Shown: positions 16,846 to 26,230 of the stretch, piece by piece
How the letters are laid out: the number at the start of each line of letters is the position of its first letter
Numbering within the stretch: the stretch's first letter is position 1
Assembly: GCA_003166955.1 (NCBI GenBank)
Contig: PMUI01000111.1
Location: forward strand, 19,975-73,214
Reading direction: 5' to 3'
DNA from: Acidobacterium sp.
Lineage (GTDB): Bacteria > Acidobacteriota > Terriglobia > Terriglobales > Acidobacteriaceae
Length of the DNA stretch: 53,240 nucleotides
Notes under the pieces: model-generated
Database searches by the model: none
What the model was told of the DNA's origin: nothing
The model's input: only the letters and a program-made list of their open reading frames with translations
Position numbers and translations under genes: made by a program

Positions 16846-18867
16846 ATGGGCCGCATCCGCGTTCTCTCCGATCAGGTCGCTAACCAGATCGCCGCCGGCG
16901 AGGTCGTCGATCGCCCCGCCTCGGTGGTCAAGGAACTGCTGGAGAACGCACTCGACGCAGGCGCCACCCGCATTCGGATCGAGATAGAAGCCGGCGGCCG
17001 CCGCCTCATCCGCATCACCGACGACGGCTGCGGCATGGTCCGCGACGACGCGCTCCTCGCCTTCGAGCGCCACGCCACCTCCAAAATCCGCTCCTCCGAC
17101 GACCTGCTCTCCATCGCCACGCTCGGCTTCCGTGGCGAAGCGCTCCCCTCCATCGCCTCCATCTCGCGTCTCGAGCTAGTCACCCACCCCAGCGCCAGCG
17201 GCGACTCCAAAGAGACCGCCTCCACGGGAACGCGCGTCGAAATTGCCGGAGGCAAAATCCTCGCTGTCGAGGATTCCGGCGGCGCGCCCGGAACCACGAT
17301 CGCGGTCCGGGACCTCTTCTTCAACACGCCAGCCCGACGCAAGTTTCTCCGCGCCGAAACCACCGAGCTCTCTCATGTAACAGCGCTTGTTACGCATTAC
17401 GCGCTCGCCCATCCTGAAATCCACTTCGAGCTCCACTCCGCCACCCACTCCCTGCTGACCGCGCCGCCCGTCCGCGAGCCCTCGGAGCGCATCTACCAGA
17501 TCTTCGGCCGCGACACCCTCGACGAGCTCCTGCCCATGGCCGCCGAGCGCCGGTTCGACCACGCCGGTATCCCCGAGCCCCCGCCCTGGCGCCGCGATCA
17601 GGACTACACGCCTCCCGACCCCGGCTTCCTTCGCGTCCGGGGCTTCGTCTCGCGGCCGGCGCTGCAAAAGCTCAACCGCAACTCCATCTACGTCTTCGTC
17701 AATCAGCGCCTCATCCGCGACCGCCTCATCATCCACGCCATCGTGGAGGCCTATCGCAACATCATTCCGCCCACCTCGTTCCCGGTCGTCCTCCTCTTTC
17801 TCGAAATACCGCCGCACGAAGTCGACGTCAACGTCCACCCCGCAAAAACCGAGGTTCGCTTCCGCCAGCAATCGCTCGTGCATGATTTCGTTCGCGAAAG
17901 CATCCGCATCACGCTGATGAAGACCCGCCCCGCCGCGAGCTTCCTGGCCGCGCTGACCAACAGCCCCAACGCTTCGTCCTCGCTCGTCCCCGACAGCGCC
18001 TCCGCGCTCGCCGAGCCTATCTCAGAATTCCCCGACTCCGACGCCCCGCCCCAACCCGCGGACGCCGCCCCCTTTACCCTCGCCCCACCCGAGCCGCGTC
18101 CCGAAGAGGTCCGTCTCGCCTTCGCCGCCGTGCCTGCCATGCAGAGCGACACCGAGCAAACGCAGCGCGGCGAGGCAGATTCGAAGGACCTGCGTTTTCC
18201 TTCCGCTGTCCAGGCCGCCTCCAACGGCCACGCCTGTTCCACTCCCGCGTTGCCCGAAGGCGGAGACCCACCCCCTTCCCTCCACTCTCTCGGCTCCCTC
18301 AAAGCATTGGGCCAACTGCGCGAATCCTTCATCCTCGCTACCAACGACGAGGGCCTCTGGATCATCGATCAGCACGTCGCCCACGAGCGCGTCCTGTTCG
18401 AGAAGATCCTCCGCGAGCGCCAAACCGAGCGCGTCGAGCGCCAGCGCCTCCTCATGCCGATGCTCATCGACCTGCTCCCACAGCAGATGGTCGTCTTCTC
18501 CACGCTCGCCGCCGAACTGGAACGCAACGGCTGCGAGGCTGAACCGTTCGGCCCCCACACGATCGCCATCAAAGCCGCGCCCGCAGGACTCAACGGCGGC
18601 GCCCTCGAGCGCATGATCCTCGAAGTCCTGGAGCAGCCGGGCGCCTCCGTTCAGTCCGACAACCTCGAAACGGCCCGCACCCGGATCGCGGCCTCCATCG
18701 CCTGCCACGCCGCCATTAAGGTCAACATGCCCCTTGACCCGGTCCGCATGGAATGGCTCCTCGCGGCGCTGGCCCGGACCGACCACCCCACCAGTTGCCC
18801 CCACGGCCGTCCCATTGCATTACGATATTCATGGAAAGACATTCAGCGCGCGTTCCAGCGCATTTAA
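16846..18867 (+). CDS. mutL: DNA mismatch repair protein MutL
   Basis: Protein of 673 residues. The N-terminal GHKL ATPase is intact: catalytic-glutamate region VKELLENALDAGA (residues 28-40), DDGCGM (59-64) and GFRGEALPSI (94-103). After a low-complexity proline/alanine-rich linker (about 365-470) comes the C-terminal dimerisation domain, which retains the endonuclease signatures: DQHVAHERVLFE from D508 (matching DQHA-x2-E-x4-E with V for A), ACHAAIK and CPHGRP near residue 651. In the family these mark MutL proteins that nick DNA themselves, used in organisms without MutH. ATG 16846 gives the canonical start (MGRIRVLSDQVANQIAAGEVV); the extra twelve upstream residues are unlikely. Assignment is very confident. 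Confidence 0.97.
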   Translation: MGRIRVLSDQVANQIAAGEVVDRPASVVKELLENALDAGATRIRIEIEAGGRRLIRITDDGCGMVRDDALLAFERHATSKIRSSDDLLSIATLGFRGEALPSIASISRLELVTHPSASGDSKETASTGTRVEIAGGKILAVEDSGGAPGTTIAVRDLFFNTPARRKFLRAETTELSHVTALVTHYALAHPEIHFELHSATHSLLTAPPVREPSERIYQIFGRDTLDELLPMAAERRFDHAGIPEPPPWRRDQDYTPPDPGFLRVRGFVSRPALQKLNRNSIYVFVNQRLIRDRLIIHAIVEAYRNIIPPTSFPVVLLFLEIPPHEVDVNVHPAKTEVRFRQQSLVHDFVRESIRITLMKTRPAASFLAALTNSPNASSSLVPDSASALAEPISEFPDSDAPPQPADAAPFTLAPPEPRPEEVRLAFAAVPAMQSDTEQTQRGEADSKDLRFPSAVQAASNGHACSTPALPEGGDPPPSLHSLGSLKALGQLRESFILATNDEGLWIIDQHVAHERVLFEKILRERQTERVERQRLLMPMLIDLLPQQMVVFSTLAAELERNGCEAEPFGPHTIAIKAAPAGLNGGALERMILEVLEQPGASVQSDNLETARTRIAASIACHAAIKVNMPLDPVRMEWLLAALARTDHPTSCPHGRPIALRYSWKDIQRAFQRI

Positions 18868-18903
18868 CCCTGGTTTGCCAGCCAACCTCTGACGCAGGAC
18901 AAT

Positions 18904-20793
18904 TTGAACCAGCAACAGTTACAAATCGCGCGCGCCGCGCTGTGGCACCAGACCGCCGCAACTGACTCTGCTTCCCCGTTGCTGACCTTCGACGACGCGG
19001 CCCGCTGGCTCGACGACACCGGTCTCTGCCTCTTTCTCCCGCGTCACACACAGCTGCCGGCGCCCGCGCCCTCCTTTGTTGAAGCCTGCCTCGGCGCGAC
19101 CGCCGTCACGCCGCCTCCGACCGCCATCGCCCAGGCCACAGAAATCGTCAACCGGCTCATCGATGAGCACCGCGTCATCCCTCTCAATCTGCTCGGCGCC
19201 GTCTCCGAGCAGCCCGACTTCCTCGTCACCCCTGAAGTCCTTCCCTGGGCCGCCGCCGTCCGCGGAGACCGCCAATGGAAAGCCGCTCCCGGTGGACGCA
19301 CAGCCCCCATCGTCCTCCGAACCTGGGAAGCGCTCGACCGCACGGGTGAAATGACCTCTGTCGCAATCCGCGAAGCCCTCGGCCGCGAGCTCACCGAAGC
19401 CGCCGTCCTCCGCGCCCTGATCGAGCTCTGGACGAACCTGCGCGCAATGCCCATCTACGCGGCGGGAGGGCCCACGCGCTGGACCCTCCTCAAGAATCGC
19501 TATCCCGCGCAGCTGGCCACCGCCGCTAACACTGCGCAGACCACCGCCCTCTCCGCGCTCCTTTGCATCTATTTGCGCTCCGCCGTCGCCGCCAGCGCCG
19601 AAGAGGCGGAAATTTTCCTCTCGCCTCTCACGGCCCGCTCGCGTATCCGCGAAGTCATCCATGGCATGACGGCCGCCCGCCAGATCGGCACCATGTCGGT
19701 CGGCTCGCAGACGCTGCTCTTCGTCGAAGGGTCGCTTCCCGAAACCGTCCCCGCGCCTGAACCGGAAAAGCCTATCGCCACACCCGCGGCATTCGCTCCC
19801 GCCCCGCGCATCCCGTTCCGCAAAGCACCGCGCCCGACCCGTTGGGAGATGCCTGCTCGAAGCGCGCGCCCCGAGCAGGACGGCCCACGCGCCCCATGGC
19901 AGAAGAAGCCCGCAGGCCCGCACCGCCCCAGACCTTCCGCCGAGCAGCCGGGAGGTGAAGGAAAGACGAACCTAGGCCCGCGCCCCGATTCGCGGCCCTC
20001 GCGACCTGACTCCAAACCCTCCTTCGCTCCACGCTCGAATCGTCCCGGCGCCAAACCCCGCTTCGGGCCACGCCCCGATTCAAGGCCTGCGCGACCCGGC
20101 TCCAGGCCGTCGTTCGGCTCGCGCCCGAATCGCACCGGTGCCAAACCCTGGCAACGCCGCCCCAACACTGCATTCCGCAAGCCAAGCAGCACCTTCCGCA
20201 AACCAGACACTGAAGTTCCTGGCCGTCGTCCAACACAGGAAGACCGCCCGCAGCGCGAACAGCATTGGCGCGGCAAAGACTCGGCCTCGCCGCAACCGCG
20301 CGCGAGCCGCCCGTGGCAAAAGGATCGCCCCCGTCGCGATCAACCCGCACAGCGTGAAGGCCGCCCCACCCGGGAGGCAGGTCCCCGCGAAGACCACCCT
20401 TTCCGCCCCAAATCCTCGCGCCCCGCGGGAAGCTTCGGTCCAAAATCCGGCGGCAAATTCGCCCCAAAGGCCGGTGGCAAATTCATCGCTAAGCCCGGCG
20501 CAAAATTCCGGGCAAAGCCTGGCGGCAAATTCATCGGTACGCCCGGCGCTAAGTCAGGACCAGAAACACGCTTCTCCGGCCCCCGCACTTCGGCCGCCGG
20601 CAAATCCCGCTCGGGAGCGGGCTCGTCGCGTTCGTTTCGCCCAGGGAAATTTTCCCCGGGCAAACCCAATCGCCCCGCCGGCAGCGGCCCGCGCCCGGCG
20701 AGCCCCGGCAAGCCCAAAAACAAATTCCGCAATCTCCCCCCGCGCGAACGAAATCCGCGCAAGAATCGTAATCAGGAAGAGAAACCCGAATGA
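18904..20793 (+). CDS. Winged-helix-like protein with long disordered basic tail, hypothetical
   Basis: Protein of 629 residues from a TTG at 18904, with AGGA about six bases upstream. Residues 1-270 look folded: FDDAARWLDDTGLCLFLP, LPWAAAVRGDRQWKAAP and MTSVAIREALGRELTEAAVLRALIELWTNLRAMPIY suggest winged-helix units, faintly like the AlkZ/YcaQ glycosylase-related families, but I cannot confirm this. Residues about 285-629 are a low-complexity, strongly basic tail of Arg, Pro, Lys, Gly and Ser with two imperfect repeats: units built around RPDSRP...RPGAKP (about 355-420) and GGKF units (about 500-550). Such tails bind nucleic acid or promote condensation. The stop overlaps the cmk ATG, so it is coupled to cmk and lies 36 bases after mutL. 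Confidence 0.75.
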   Translation: MNQQQLQIARAALWHQTAATDSASPLLTFDDAARWLDDTGLCLFLPRHTQLPAPAPSFVEACLGATAVTPPPTAIAQATEIVNRLIDEHRVIPLNLLGAVSEQPDFLVTPEVLPWAAAVRGDRQWKAAPGGRTAPIVLRTWEALDRTGEMTSVAIREALGRELTEAAVLRALIELWTNLRAMPIYAAGGPTRWTLLKNRYPAQLATAANTAQTTALSALLCIYLRSAVAASAEEAEIFLSPLTARSRIREVIHGMTAARQIGTMSVGSQTLLFVEGSLPETVPAPEPEKPIATPAAFAPAPRIPFRKAPRPTRWEMPARSARPEQDGPRAPWQKKPAGPHRPRPSAEQPGGEGKTNLGPRPDSRPSRPDSKPSFAPRSNRPGAKPRFGPRPDSRPARPGSRPSFGSRPNRTGAKPWQRRPNTAFRKPSSTFRKPDTEVPGRRPTQEDRPQREQHWRGKDSASPQPRASRPWQKDRPRRDQPAQREGRPTREAGPREDHPFRPKSSRPAGSFGPKSGGKFAPKAGGKFIAKPGAKFRAKPGGKFIGTPGAKSGPETRFSGPRTSAAGKSRSGAGSSRSFRPGKFSPGKPNRPAGSGPRPASPGKPKNKFRNLPPRERNPRKNRNQEEKPE

Positions 20794-21560
20794 CTCGCGG
20801 CCCCATCATCGCCATCGACGGCCCCGCCGGCGCCGGCAAGAGCACTGTGGCGCGCCATCTCGCACAGCACTTCGGGCTGCTCAATCTCGAAACCGGTGCG
20901 ATGTATCGCGCCTTCGCCCTGAAAGCCATCCAGAGCGATCAGGACTTCGACGACGCCTGCGCTCTGGAGCGTCTCGCCCGCGACACCGAAATCGCGCTGG
21001 AGGCCGACCGTGCCGGCAATCGAGTGTATCTCGACGGCGCCGACGTCACCGAGCGCATCCGCGACTCCGACGTCACTCAGGGAGCCTCGCGGGTCAGCGT
21101 CCACCCCCACATTCGCGCCTGGATGGTCGACCTACAGCGCGACCTCGGCCGCTCCGGCGGCGTGGTCATGGAGGGCCGCGACATCGGCACGGTCGTCTTC
21201 CCCGACGCCGACGCCAAAGTCTTTCTCGATGCATCCCCCGAAGCACGCAGCCAGCGCCGCTACGAGCAGAGCTCCAGCGCGAAGGACCGCCTGCCGAACT
21301 CAGGCTACGAACAGAATGCCGGCGCCCGCGAGCAAAATACCCTCACGCCCGAGTCCGGTCCCAGCCACTCTGCCGTTTTTCAGGAACTTCGTGAGCGCGA
21401 CGAGCGCGATCGTACCCGCGCCAGCTCTCCGTTGCAGCCCGCTCCAGACGCTATCGTCATCGACTCCACCAACCTCACCCTCGACGAGGTTCTGGCCCGC
21501 ATCGAAGACCTCGTCCGCCCCCTGATCGTCCGCCGCGGTGCGGCCGAAAAAGTCAGCTAG
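20790..21560 (+). CDS. cmk: Cytidylate kinase
   Basis: Protein of 256 residues phosphorylating CMP and dCMP with ATP in the cytoplasm. The P-loop GPAGAGKST is at residues 11-19, followed by LETGAMYRAFAL, the substrate-binding VVMEGRDIGTVVFPDA and FLDASPEARSQRRYEQ, and ERDERDRTRASSPLQPAPDAIVIDST, all typical. The lid region between RRYEQ and ELRERDERD carries an unusual hydrophilic insertion of roughly 20 residues (about 160-185) rich in Ser, Asn, Gly and Glu. The ATG overlaps the previous stop (ATGA), indicating translational coupling. Assignment is confident; the insertion is the only oddity. Confidence 0.95.
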   Translation: MTRGPIIAIDGPAGAGKSTVARHLAQHFGLLNLETGAMYRAFALKAIQSDQDFDDACALERLARDTEIALEADRAGNRVYLDGADVTERIRDSDVTQGASRVSVHPHIRAWMVDLQRDLGRSGGVVMEGRDIGTVVFPDADAKVFLDASPEARSQRRYEQSSSAKDRLPNSGYEQNAGAREQNTLTPESGPSHSAVFQELRERDERDRTRASSPLQPAPDAIVIDSTNLTLDEVLARIEDLVRPLIVRRGAAEKVS

Positions 21561-21630
21561 CCAGGCACTGTGCCCTTTCGCCCGTGCCCTGTTCAGGCGT
21601 TACCCTATCTTCGTCTGGAGGTCTTAATCC

Positions 21631-22206
21631 ATGTCCCGTACTGAATCCGCTATGCTCGCGCTCGGTACCCGAGCCCCCGCATTCTCGCTCAACGACGTCC
21701 GCGACAACAGCGTCTACAGCACCGAATCTCTCACCGGCCCCAAAGGCCTGCTCATCATGTTCATCTGTTGCCACTGTCCCTTCGTTAAGCACGTCGAGCA
21801 GCAGCTTGCCCAGCTTGCCATCGATTTCCGCAACTGCGGCGTCGGCTTTGCCGCTGTCAGCAGCAACGACGCGGAAAATTACCCGGACGACGCGCCCGCT
21901 TCGCTCGCCGAACAAGCGTTCAAACTGGGTTTCATCTTTCCTTATCTCTACGACGAAACCCAGGAAGTTGCCCACGCCTACGACGCTGCCTGCACGCCGG
22001 ACTTCTTCCTCTTCGACGCCTCAGGCGCCCTCGTCTATCGGGGCCAACTCGACTCCAGCCGCCCGGGCAACGACATTCCTGTGACCGGCCGCGACCTGCG
22101 CGCCGCCCTCAAAGCGGTTATTGCCGGCGAACCCGTCGACCCCGATCAGCACCCCAGCGTCGGCTGCAACATTAAGTGGAAGGATGAGTGGCTTAATCGG
22201 CTTTGA
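21631..22206 (+). CDS. Thioredoxin-fold redoxin (AhpC/TSA-like)
   Basis: Protein of 191 residues with the thioredoxin-like fold of AhpC/TSA-type redoxins (APAFSLNDVRDNSVYSTESLTGPKGLLIMFICCHCPFVKHVEQQL). The active site is CCHC, so a CXXC pair (C46 and C49) is available, as in resident thiol-disulfide oxidoreductases rather than one-cysteine peroxiredoxins. The cis-proline region is CTPDFFLFDASGALVYRGQLD. There is no signal peptide, so it is likely cytoplasmic. Its C terminus (HPSVGCNIKWK) matches a subgroup common in many bacteria. It follows cmk by 70 bases. Family is clear; partner and physiological role are not. Confidence 0.9.
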   Translation: MSRTESAMLALGTRAPAFSLNDVRDNSVYSTESLTGPKGLLIMFICCHCPFVKHVEQQLAQLAIDFRNCGVGFAAVSSNDAENYPDDAPASLAEQAFKLGFIFPYLYDETQEVAHAYDAACTPDFFLFDASGALVYRGQLDSSRPGNDIPVTGRDLRAALKAVIAGEPVDPDQHPSVGCNIKWKDEWLNRL

Positions 22207-22304
22207 CCTTCATCGCACCATCGGCGCGAAGAATTTCCGGGCCTTCTGTGCAGCCCGTCGGTTAGTATGGTTGGCCTCCCCTGAACTTCGATCGGAGGCC
22301 TTCC

Positions 22305-23114
22305 ATGCGCAGGGTTCTCGCCTGTGTCTGCCTGCTTTGTGCCGTCCCGTTTGCTCTCGCGCAGCAGGCGCTCAACAACGATGCCATCATCAAGATGGTC
22401 AAAGCGGGCCTCTCGGACGACGTCGTCATCGCGACCGTCAATGCCAGCGCCGCGGCCTACGACACCAGCACCGACGGCCTTATCGCTCTCAAGAAACAGG
22501 GCGTCAGCGACAAGGTCGTCGCCGCCCTCATCTCCCGCAATGCCGGCGGCGCGCCCACCCCACCCTCCGGCTCATCATCTCCGGCTCCCGTTGGCGCCGC
22601 GTCCGCAACTGCCGGCGTTCCTGCCGGCATCGATGACGTCGGCGTCTACTACCGCACCAAAGACGGTGTCTGGAACGAAGTCGACGCGGAAGTGGTGAAC
22701 TTCAAGACCGGAGGCGTGCTCAAGCACGTTGGCAGCCTCGGCATCGTCAAGGGAGACCTTAACGGCAACATTGGCGGCGTCGGCAGCCGCCTTCAGCTCA
22801 CGTTGCCCGCCGAGTTCATCTTCTACGTGCCGGAAGGTACCTCACCCGGCGAATACCAGCTCCTCAAACTCCGCATCAATAAGGATAACCGCGAATTCCG
22901 GTCCGTCACCGGCGGGGTCGCGCACGAGTCCGGGGGCGCCCAGCGCGACGATGTCGAATACACGAGCCGGAAAATCGCACCGCGCATCTATGAGATCACC
23001 CTGAACGACGGGATCGTCCGCGGCGAGTATGGATTCCTTCCACCCATCGAGGCCGGTTCCGGCAAGAACATGGCCAGCTCGGGAAAGATCTACACTTTTT
23101 CGATTGTGGAATAA
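22305..23114 (+). CDS. Secreted hypothetical protein
   Basis: Protein of 269 residues with a signal peptide (MRRVLACVCLLCAVPFALAQQ). Mature residues about 22-75 (LNNDAIIKMVKAGLSDDVVIATVNAS and LIALKKQGVSDKVVAALISRN) form a helical repeat of the kind found at the start of many secreted acidobacterial proteins. After a proline/serine/alanine linker a second domain of about 160 residues is mostly beta strands (LQLTLPAEFIFYVPEGTSPGEYQLLKLRINKDNREFRSV). No enzyme motif is visible. A mobile repeat sits between its stop and the nearest terminator at 23271. Export is confident; function unknown. Confidence 0.82.
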   Translation: MRRVLACVCLLCAVPFALAQQALNNDAIIKMVKAGLSDDVVIATVNASAAAYDTSTDGLIALKKQGVSDKVVAALISRNAGGAPTPPSGSSSPAPVGAASATAGVPAGIDDVGVYYRTKDGVWNEVDAEVVNFKTGGVLKHVGSLGIVKGDLNGNIGGVGSRLQLTLPAEFIFYVPEGTSPGEYQLLKLRINKDNREFRSVTGGVAHESGGAQRDDVEYTSRKIAPRIYEITLNDGIVRGEYGFLPPIEAGSGKNMASSGKIYTFSIVE

Positions 23115-23146
23115 GTGCAGCGCGCACAAATTGTCGCGCAACAACC

Positions 23147-23271
23147 TAAGGAAGCTCTGATTAAAACCTCGAGAACCATCCCTCAGGGGCTAAAGCCCAT
23201 TTTTCCCTGATCTTTATGGCACAGCTGAAGCCGTGCCCCTTCAAAACAGCGGCTTAATCAGAGTTTCCCTA
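23147..23271. repeat. MITE-like repeat element, copy 2
   Basis: 125-base copy with the cleanest ends: left AGGAAGCTCTGATTAA and right, reverse-complemented, GGGAAACTCTGATTAA, both flanked by TA. It contains the ACCATCCCTCAGGGGCTAAA word with its GGGCTAAAGCCC hairpin and the GGCACAGCTGAAGCCGTGCC hairpin, but lacks the internal GTTTTTCCGCAAGC block of copies 1 and 3. Its right TA touches the left foot of the terminator at 23271. Confidence 0.8.
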
Positions 23272-23309
23272 AGGCCCGCGAGAATCTCCCCGCGGGCCTT
23301 AGGTTTTTC
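23271..23309 (+). terminator. Rho-independent terminator
   Basis: Stem AAGGCCCGCG (23271-23280) and CGCGGGCCTT (23291-23300), ten base pairs, loop of ten bases, followed by AGGTTTTTC. The T run is on the plus strand, so it ends transcription of the secreted-protein gene whose stop is now 157 bases upstream because of the repeat insertion. It may also terminate clpB transcripts less efficiently. Confidence 0.75.
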
Positions 23310-23322
23310 AGAACGCTGTTCT

Positions 23323-25977
23323 CTACGCCTGTCCAATAGCCACGCCATGCTCCAGCGGAATCCCGGCGCGGCTCACCACCTCAAACTGCAGCGTGCTGCT
23401 GCCTTTGTGTGCGTCGACCCGCACGTGATCCCCATGAAGCACCTCGCCGTCGAGGATCTTCATCGCCAGCGGATCCTGAATCAGCCGCTGGATCGCCCGC
23501 TTCAGCGGACGCGCTCCATATGCCCGATCGTACCCCGAAGTGAAGATCTGGCGCCGCGCCGCAGGTGTCAGCTCGATCGTGATGTGCCGATCCGCCAGCA
23601 ATTTCTCCAGATCTTTCAGCCGCAAATCCACGATGTGCGTCAGCTGCTCCTCGCCAAGCGGACGGAAGATCACAACATCATCCACGCGGTTGAGAAACTC
23701 CGGCCGAAAGTGCTCGCGCAGCATCTTCATCACGCTCTCTGTGGCGTGCGCAAACGTTGTCTCATCCTTCAGGGAATCCCCCTGCAGGAATCCCGCGCCG
23801 AGATTCGACGTCATGATCAGCACCGTGTTCTTGAAGTCCACGACGCGACCCTTGGAATCCGTCAACCGCCCATCATCCAGAACTTGTAACAGTACGTTGA
23901 ACACATCCGGATGTGCTTTCTCGATCTCGTCGAGCAGAATCACCGAATAGGGCCGCCGGCGCACCGCCTCCGTCAGCTGCCCACCTTCGTCGTAGCCTAT
24001 GTAGCCGGGAGGCGCGCCAATCATGCGTGCCACGGCATGCTTTTCCATGTACTCCGACATGTCGAGACGAATCATCGCCTGCTCATCGTCGAACAAAAAC
24101 TCCGACAACGCCCGCGCCGTTTCCGTTTTCCCAACGCCCGTCGGCCCTAGGAAAATGAACGAGCCAATCGGCTTCTTCGGATCGCTCAAGCCCGCGCGCG
24201 ATCGCCGAATCGCATTCGCTACCGTGCTCAACGCCGCGTCCTGCCCGACCACGCGCTCCTTCAGCCGGTCCTCCATCTGGACCAGCTTGCGCACTTCGCC
24301 TTCCAGCATCCGCGACACCGGAATTCCGGTCCACTTGCTGACGATCTTCGCGATGTCTTCCTCGTCGACTTCTTCCTTCAACAACCGGGGCGCGCCGCCT
24401 TTGCCGTCCTGCAGAGCATCCAGCCGCTTCATCTCCGCTTCCAGTTTCGGAAGCTCGCCGTACTGGATCTGCGCAGCCCGCTCCAGGTTTCCGCGCCGCG
24501 TCTGCTCTTCGGCCTCAAACCGCAGCGTCTCGATCTGCTTTTTCAGATCGCTCAGCCGCGTAATCGCCTCGCGCTCCTTCTGCCAGCGAGCCCGCAACGC
24601 CGTCGCCTTCTCCCGCAGCCCGGCCACTTCGCGCTCCACAACCTGCAGACGCTCTTTCGAGTTCGGATCGCTCTCTCGCTTGAGCGCCTCGCGCTCAATT
24701 TCGAGCGACGTGGCCTGCCGCTCCAGCTCATCAATCTCCGTGGGCACGGATCCGATCTGAATCGCCAGTGAAGCTGCCGCCTCATCCACCAGATCGATCG
24801 CCTTGTCGGGCAAGAAACGGTCCGAAATGTACCGATGCGACAAGGTCGCCGCTGCCACAATCGCCGAGTCGCGAATTCTCACCTTATGGTGCGACTCGTA
24901 GCGCTCCTTGAGACCGCGCAGGATCGCGATGGTGTCCTCGACATTCGGCTCGCCCACGTACACGATCTGGAAACGCCGCTCCAGCGCCGCGTCTTTCTCG
25001 ATATATTTCCGATACTCGTTCAACGTCGTGGCGCCAATGGCACGCAGCGCGCCACGCGCCAGCGCCGGCTTCAGCATGTTCGAGGCGTCAATGGCGCCTT
25101 CCGCCGCGCCAGCTCCAACGAGCGTGTGCAGTTCGTCGATGAACAGAACGATCTGGCCGTTGCTCTCTTCAATTTCTTTGAGCACGGCTTTGATCCGATC
25201 CTCAAATTCGCCGCGATACTTCGCGCCGGCGAGCATCGACCCGAGGTCGAGCGAGATCACTCGCTTGTCGCGCAGGATGTCCGGCACATCGCCGTGCACG
25301 ATTCTCCGTGCCAGGCCTTCGACGATGGCTGTTTTGCCCACGCCGGGCTCGCCGATCAGCACGGGATTGTTTTTTGTTCGACGAGAGAGGACCTGGATCA
25401 CGCGCCGAATTTCTTCGTCCCGCCCAATCACCGGATCGAGCTTGCCGCGGCGCGCGAGCTCCGTCAGATCCTTCGCGTACTTCTCGAGCGCCTGGAACTT
25501 CGCCTCAGGATTCTGATCCGTTACCCGCTGGCTTCCGCGCACCGTCGCCAGGCCCTTCAGCACCGCATCGTGGGTCGCTCCGAGCGACGCGAGCAGCAGC
25601 TGCGCTCCATCGTTCTTCTGCCGCGTCAGCCCGAGCAGCAAATGTTCCGTCGAAACGTACTCGTCCTTAAAATTTTCCGCCTCTTTGAACGCCTGATCGA
25701 ACACCTGGTTCAGCGCGTTCGAAGCCCCCGGCTGGGCCGCCGCTCCACTCACTTTGGGCAGCTGCGCCACCGCTTCCTGCGCCTTCGTCTCCAGCTGCCC
25801 CACCGGCACACCAATCTTGTCGAGGACGGCCGGAATCACGCCCTCCTTATCGCCCAGCAGCACCGCCAGCAAATGCAGCGGCAGTATCTCGGGGTTGCCA
25901 TTCTCCGCCGCAAGCTGGCTGGCGTTCTGCACCGCCTCCTGCGACTTCACCGTGAATTTATCCCACCGTATCGCCAT
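23323..25977 (-). CDS. clpB: ClpB disaggregase (AAA+ chaperone)
   Basis: Protein of 884 residues, a hexameric ATP-driven disaggregase that works with DnaK. Domains in order: N-terminal Clp_N repeats ([23 protein letters not shown], residues 1-150), first AAA+ with Walker [19 protein letters not shown] near residue 207, the coiled-coil M-domain (about 400-540, Arg/Glu/Leu-rich), and the second AAA+ with [22 protein letters not shown] near 610 and [24 protein letters not shown], the pore-loop motif. The M-domain distinguishes ClpB from ClpA and ClpC. The start at 25977 is the family start; longer frames upstream are spurious. It lies downstream of hsp20 on the same strand. Assignment is very confident. 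Confidence 0.97.
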   Translation of the reverse strand: MAIRWDKFTVKSQEAVQNASQLAAENGNPEILPLHLLAVLLGDKEGVIPAVLDKIGVPVGQLETKAQEAVAQLPKVSGAAAQPGASNALNQVFDQAFKEAENFKDEYVSTEHLLLGLTRQKNDGAQLLLASLGATHDAVLKGLATVRGSQRVTDQNPEAKFQALEKYAKDLTELARRGKLDPVIGRDEEIRRVIQVLSRRTKNNPVLIGEPGVGKTAIVEGLARRIVHGDVPDILRDKRVISLDLGSMLAGAKYRGEFEDRIKAVLKEIEESNGQIVLFIDELHTLVGAGAAEGAIDASNMLKPALARGALRAIGATTLNEYRKYIEKDAALERRFQIVYVGEPNVEDTIAILRGLKERYESHHKVRIRDSAIVAAATLSHRYISDRFLPDKAIDLVDEAAASLAIQIGSVPTEIDELERQATSLEIEREALKRESDPNSKERLQVVEREVAGLREKATALRARWQKEREAITRLSDLKKQIETLRFEAEEQTRRGNLERAAQIQYGELPKLEAEMKRLDALQDGKGGAPRLLKEEVDEEDIAKIVSKWTGIPVSRMLEGEVRKLVQMEDRLKERVVGQDAALSTVANAIRRSRAGLSDPKKPIGSFIFLGPTGVGKTETARALSEFLFDDEQAMIRLDMSEYMEKHAVARMIGAPPGYIGYDEGGQLTEAVRRRPYSVILLDEIEKAHPDVFNVLLQVLDDGRLTDSKGRVVDFKNTVLIMTSNLGAGFLQGDSLKDETTFAHATESVMKMLREHFRPEFLNRVDDVVIFRPLGEEQLTHIVDLRLKDLEKLLADRHITIELTPAARRQIFTSGYDRAYGARPLKRAIQRLIQDPLAMKILDGEVLHGDHVRVDAHKGSSTLQFEVVSRAGIPLEHGVAIGQA

Positions 25978-26000
25978 AAACACTCCAAAAACTGATAAGA

Positions 26001-26083
26001 AGCGGTCAGTGAAAAAGCGGTCAGCAAAGAACGGGTTAGCGATAACCCGGTCAGCGGCCGCGAACCCAAATCCCGCTTTTGCT
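26001..26083. repeat. Heptamer-period tract upstream of clpB
   Basis: Words such as AGCGGTC, AGCAAAG, TAGCGAT and TCAGCGG follow one another mostly at 7-base spacing, with at least one 8-base step. The stretch lies between clpB and hsp20. It is more diverged than the arrays at 16381 and 51589 and is listed with moderate confidence. Confidence 0.5.
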
Positions 26084-26124
26084 ATCTTCCACTTTTTATC
26101 GAAACTCTGAATTGCCACCGGAAG

Positions 26125-26170
26125 AAAAAGCGGCCAGCGACCGAGAGCAGCCCATCGCCAACCGCTTTTT
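26125..26170 (-). terminator. Bidirectional-type terminator between hsp20 and clpB
   Basis: AAAAAGCGG (26125-26133) pairs with CCGCTTTTT (26162-26170); inside, GCGA (26137-26140) pairs with TCGC (26155-26158) across small internal loops. T runs exist on both strands. On the minus strand it follows the hsp20 stop by about 60 bases and would separate hsp20 from clpB. Confidence 0.5.
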
Positions 26171-26230
26171 CGCTGCCGGATCATCGCTAGCCGGTTTTTA
26201 GCTGACCGCTTTACCAGCTATCTGCTGTTC

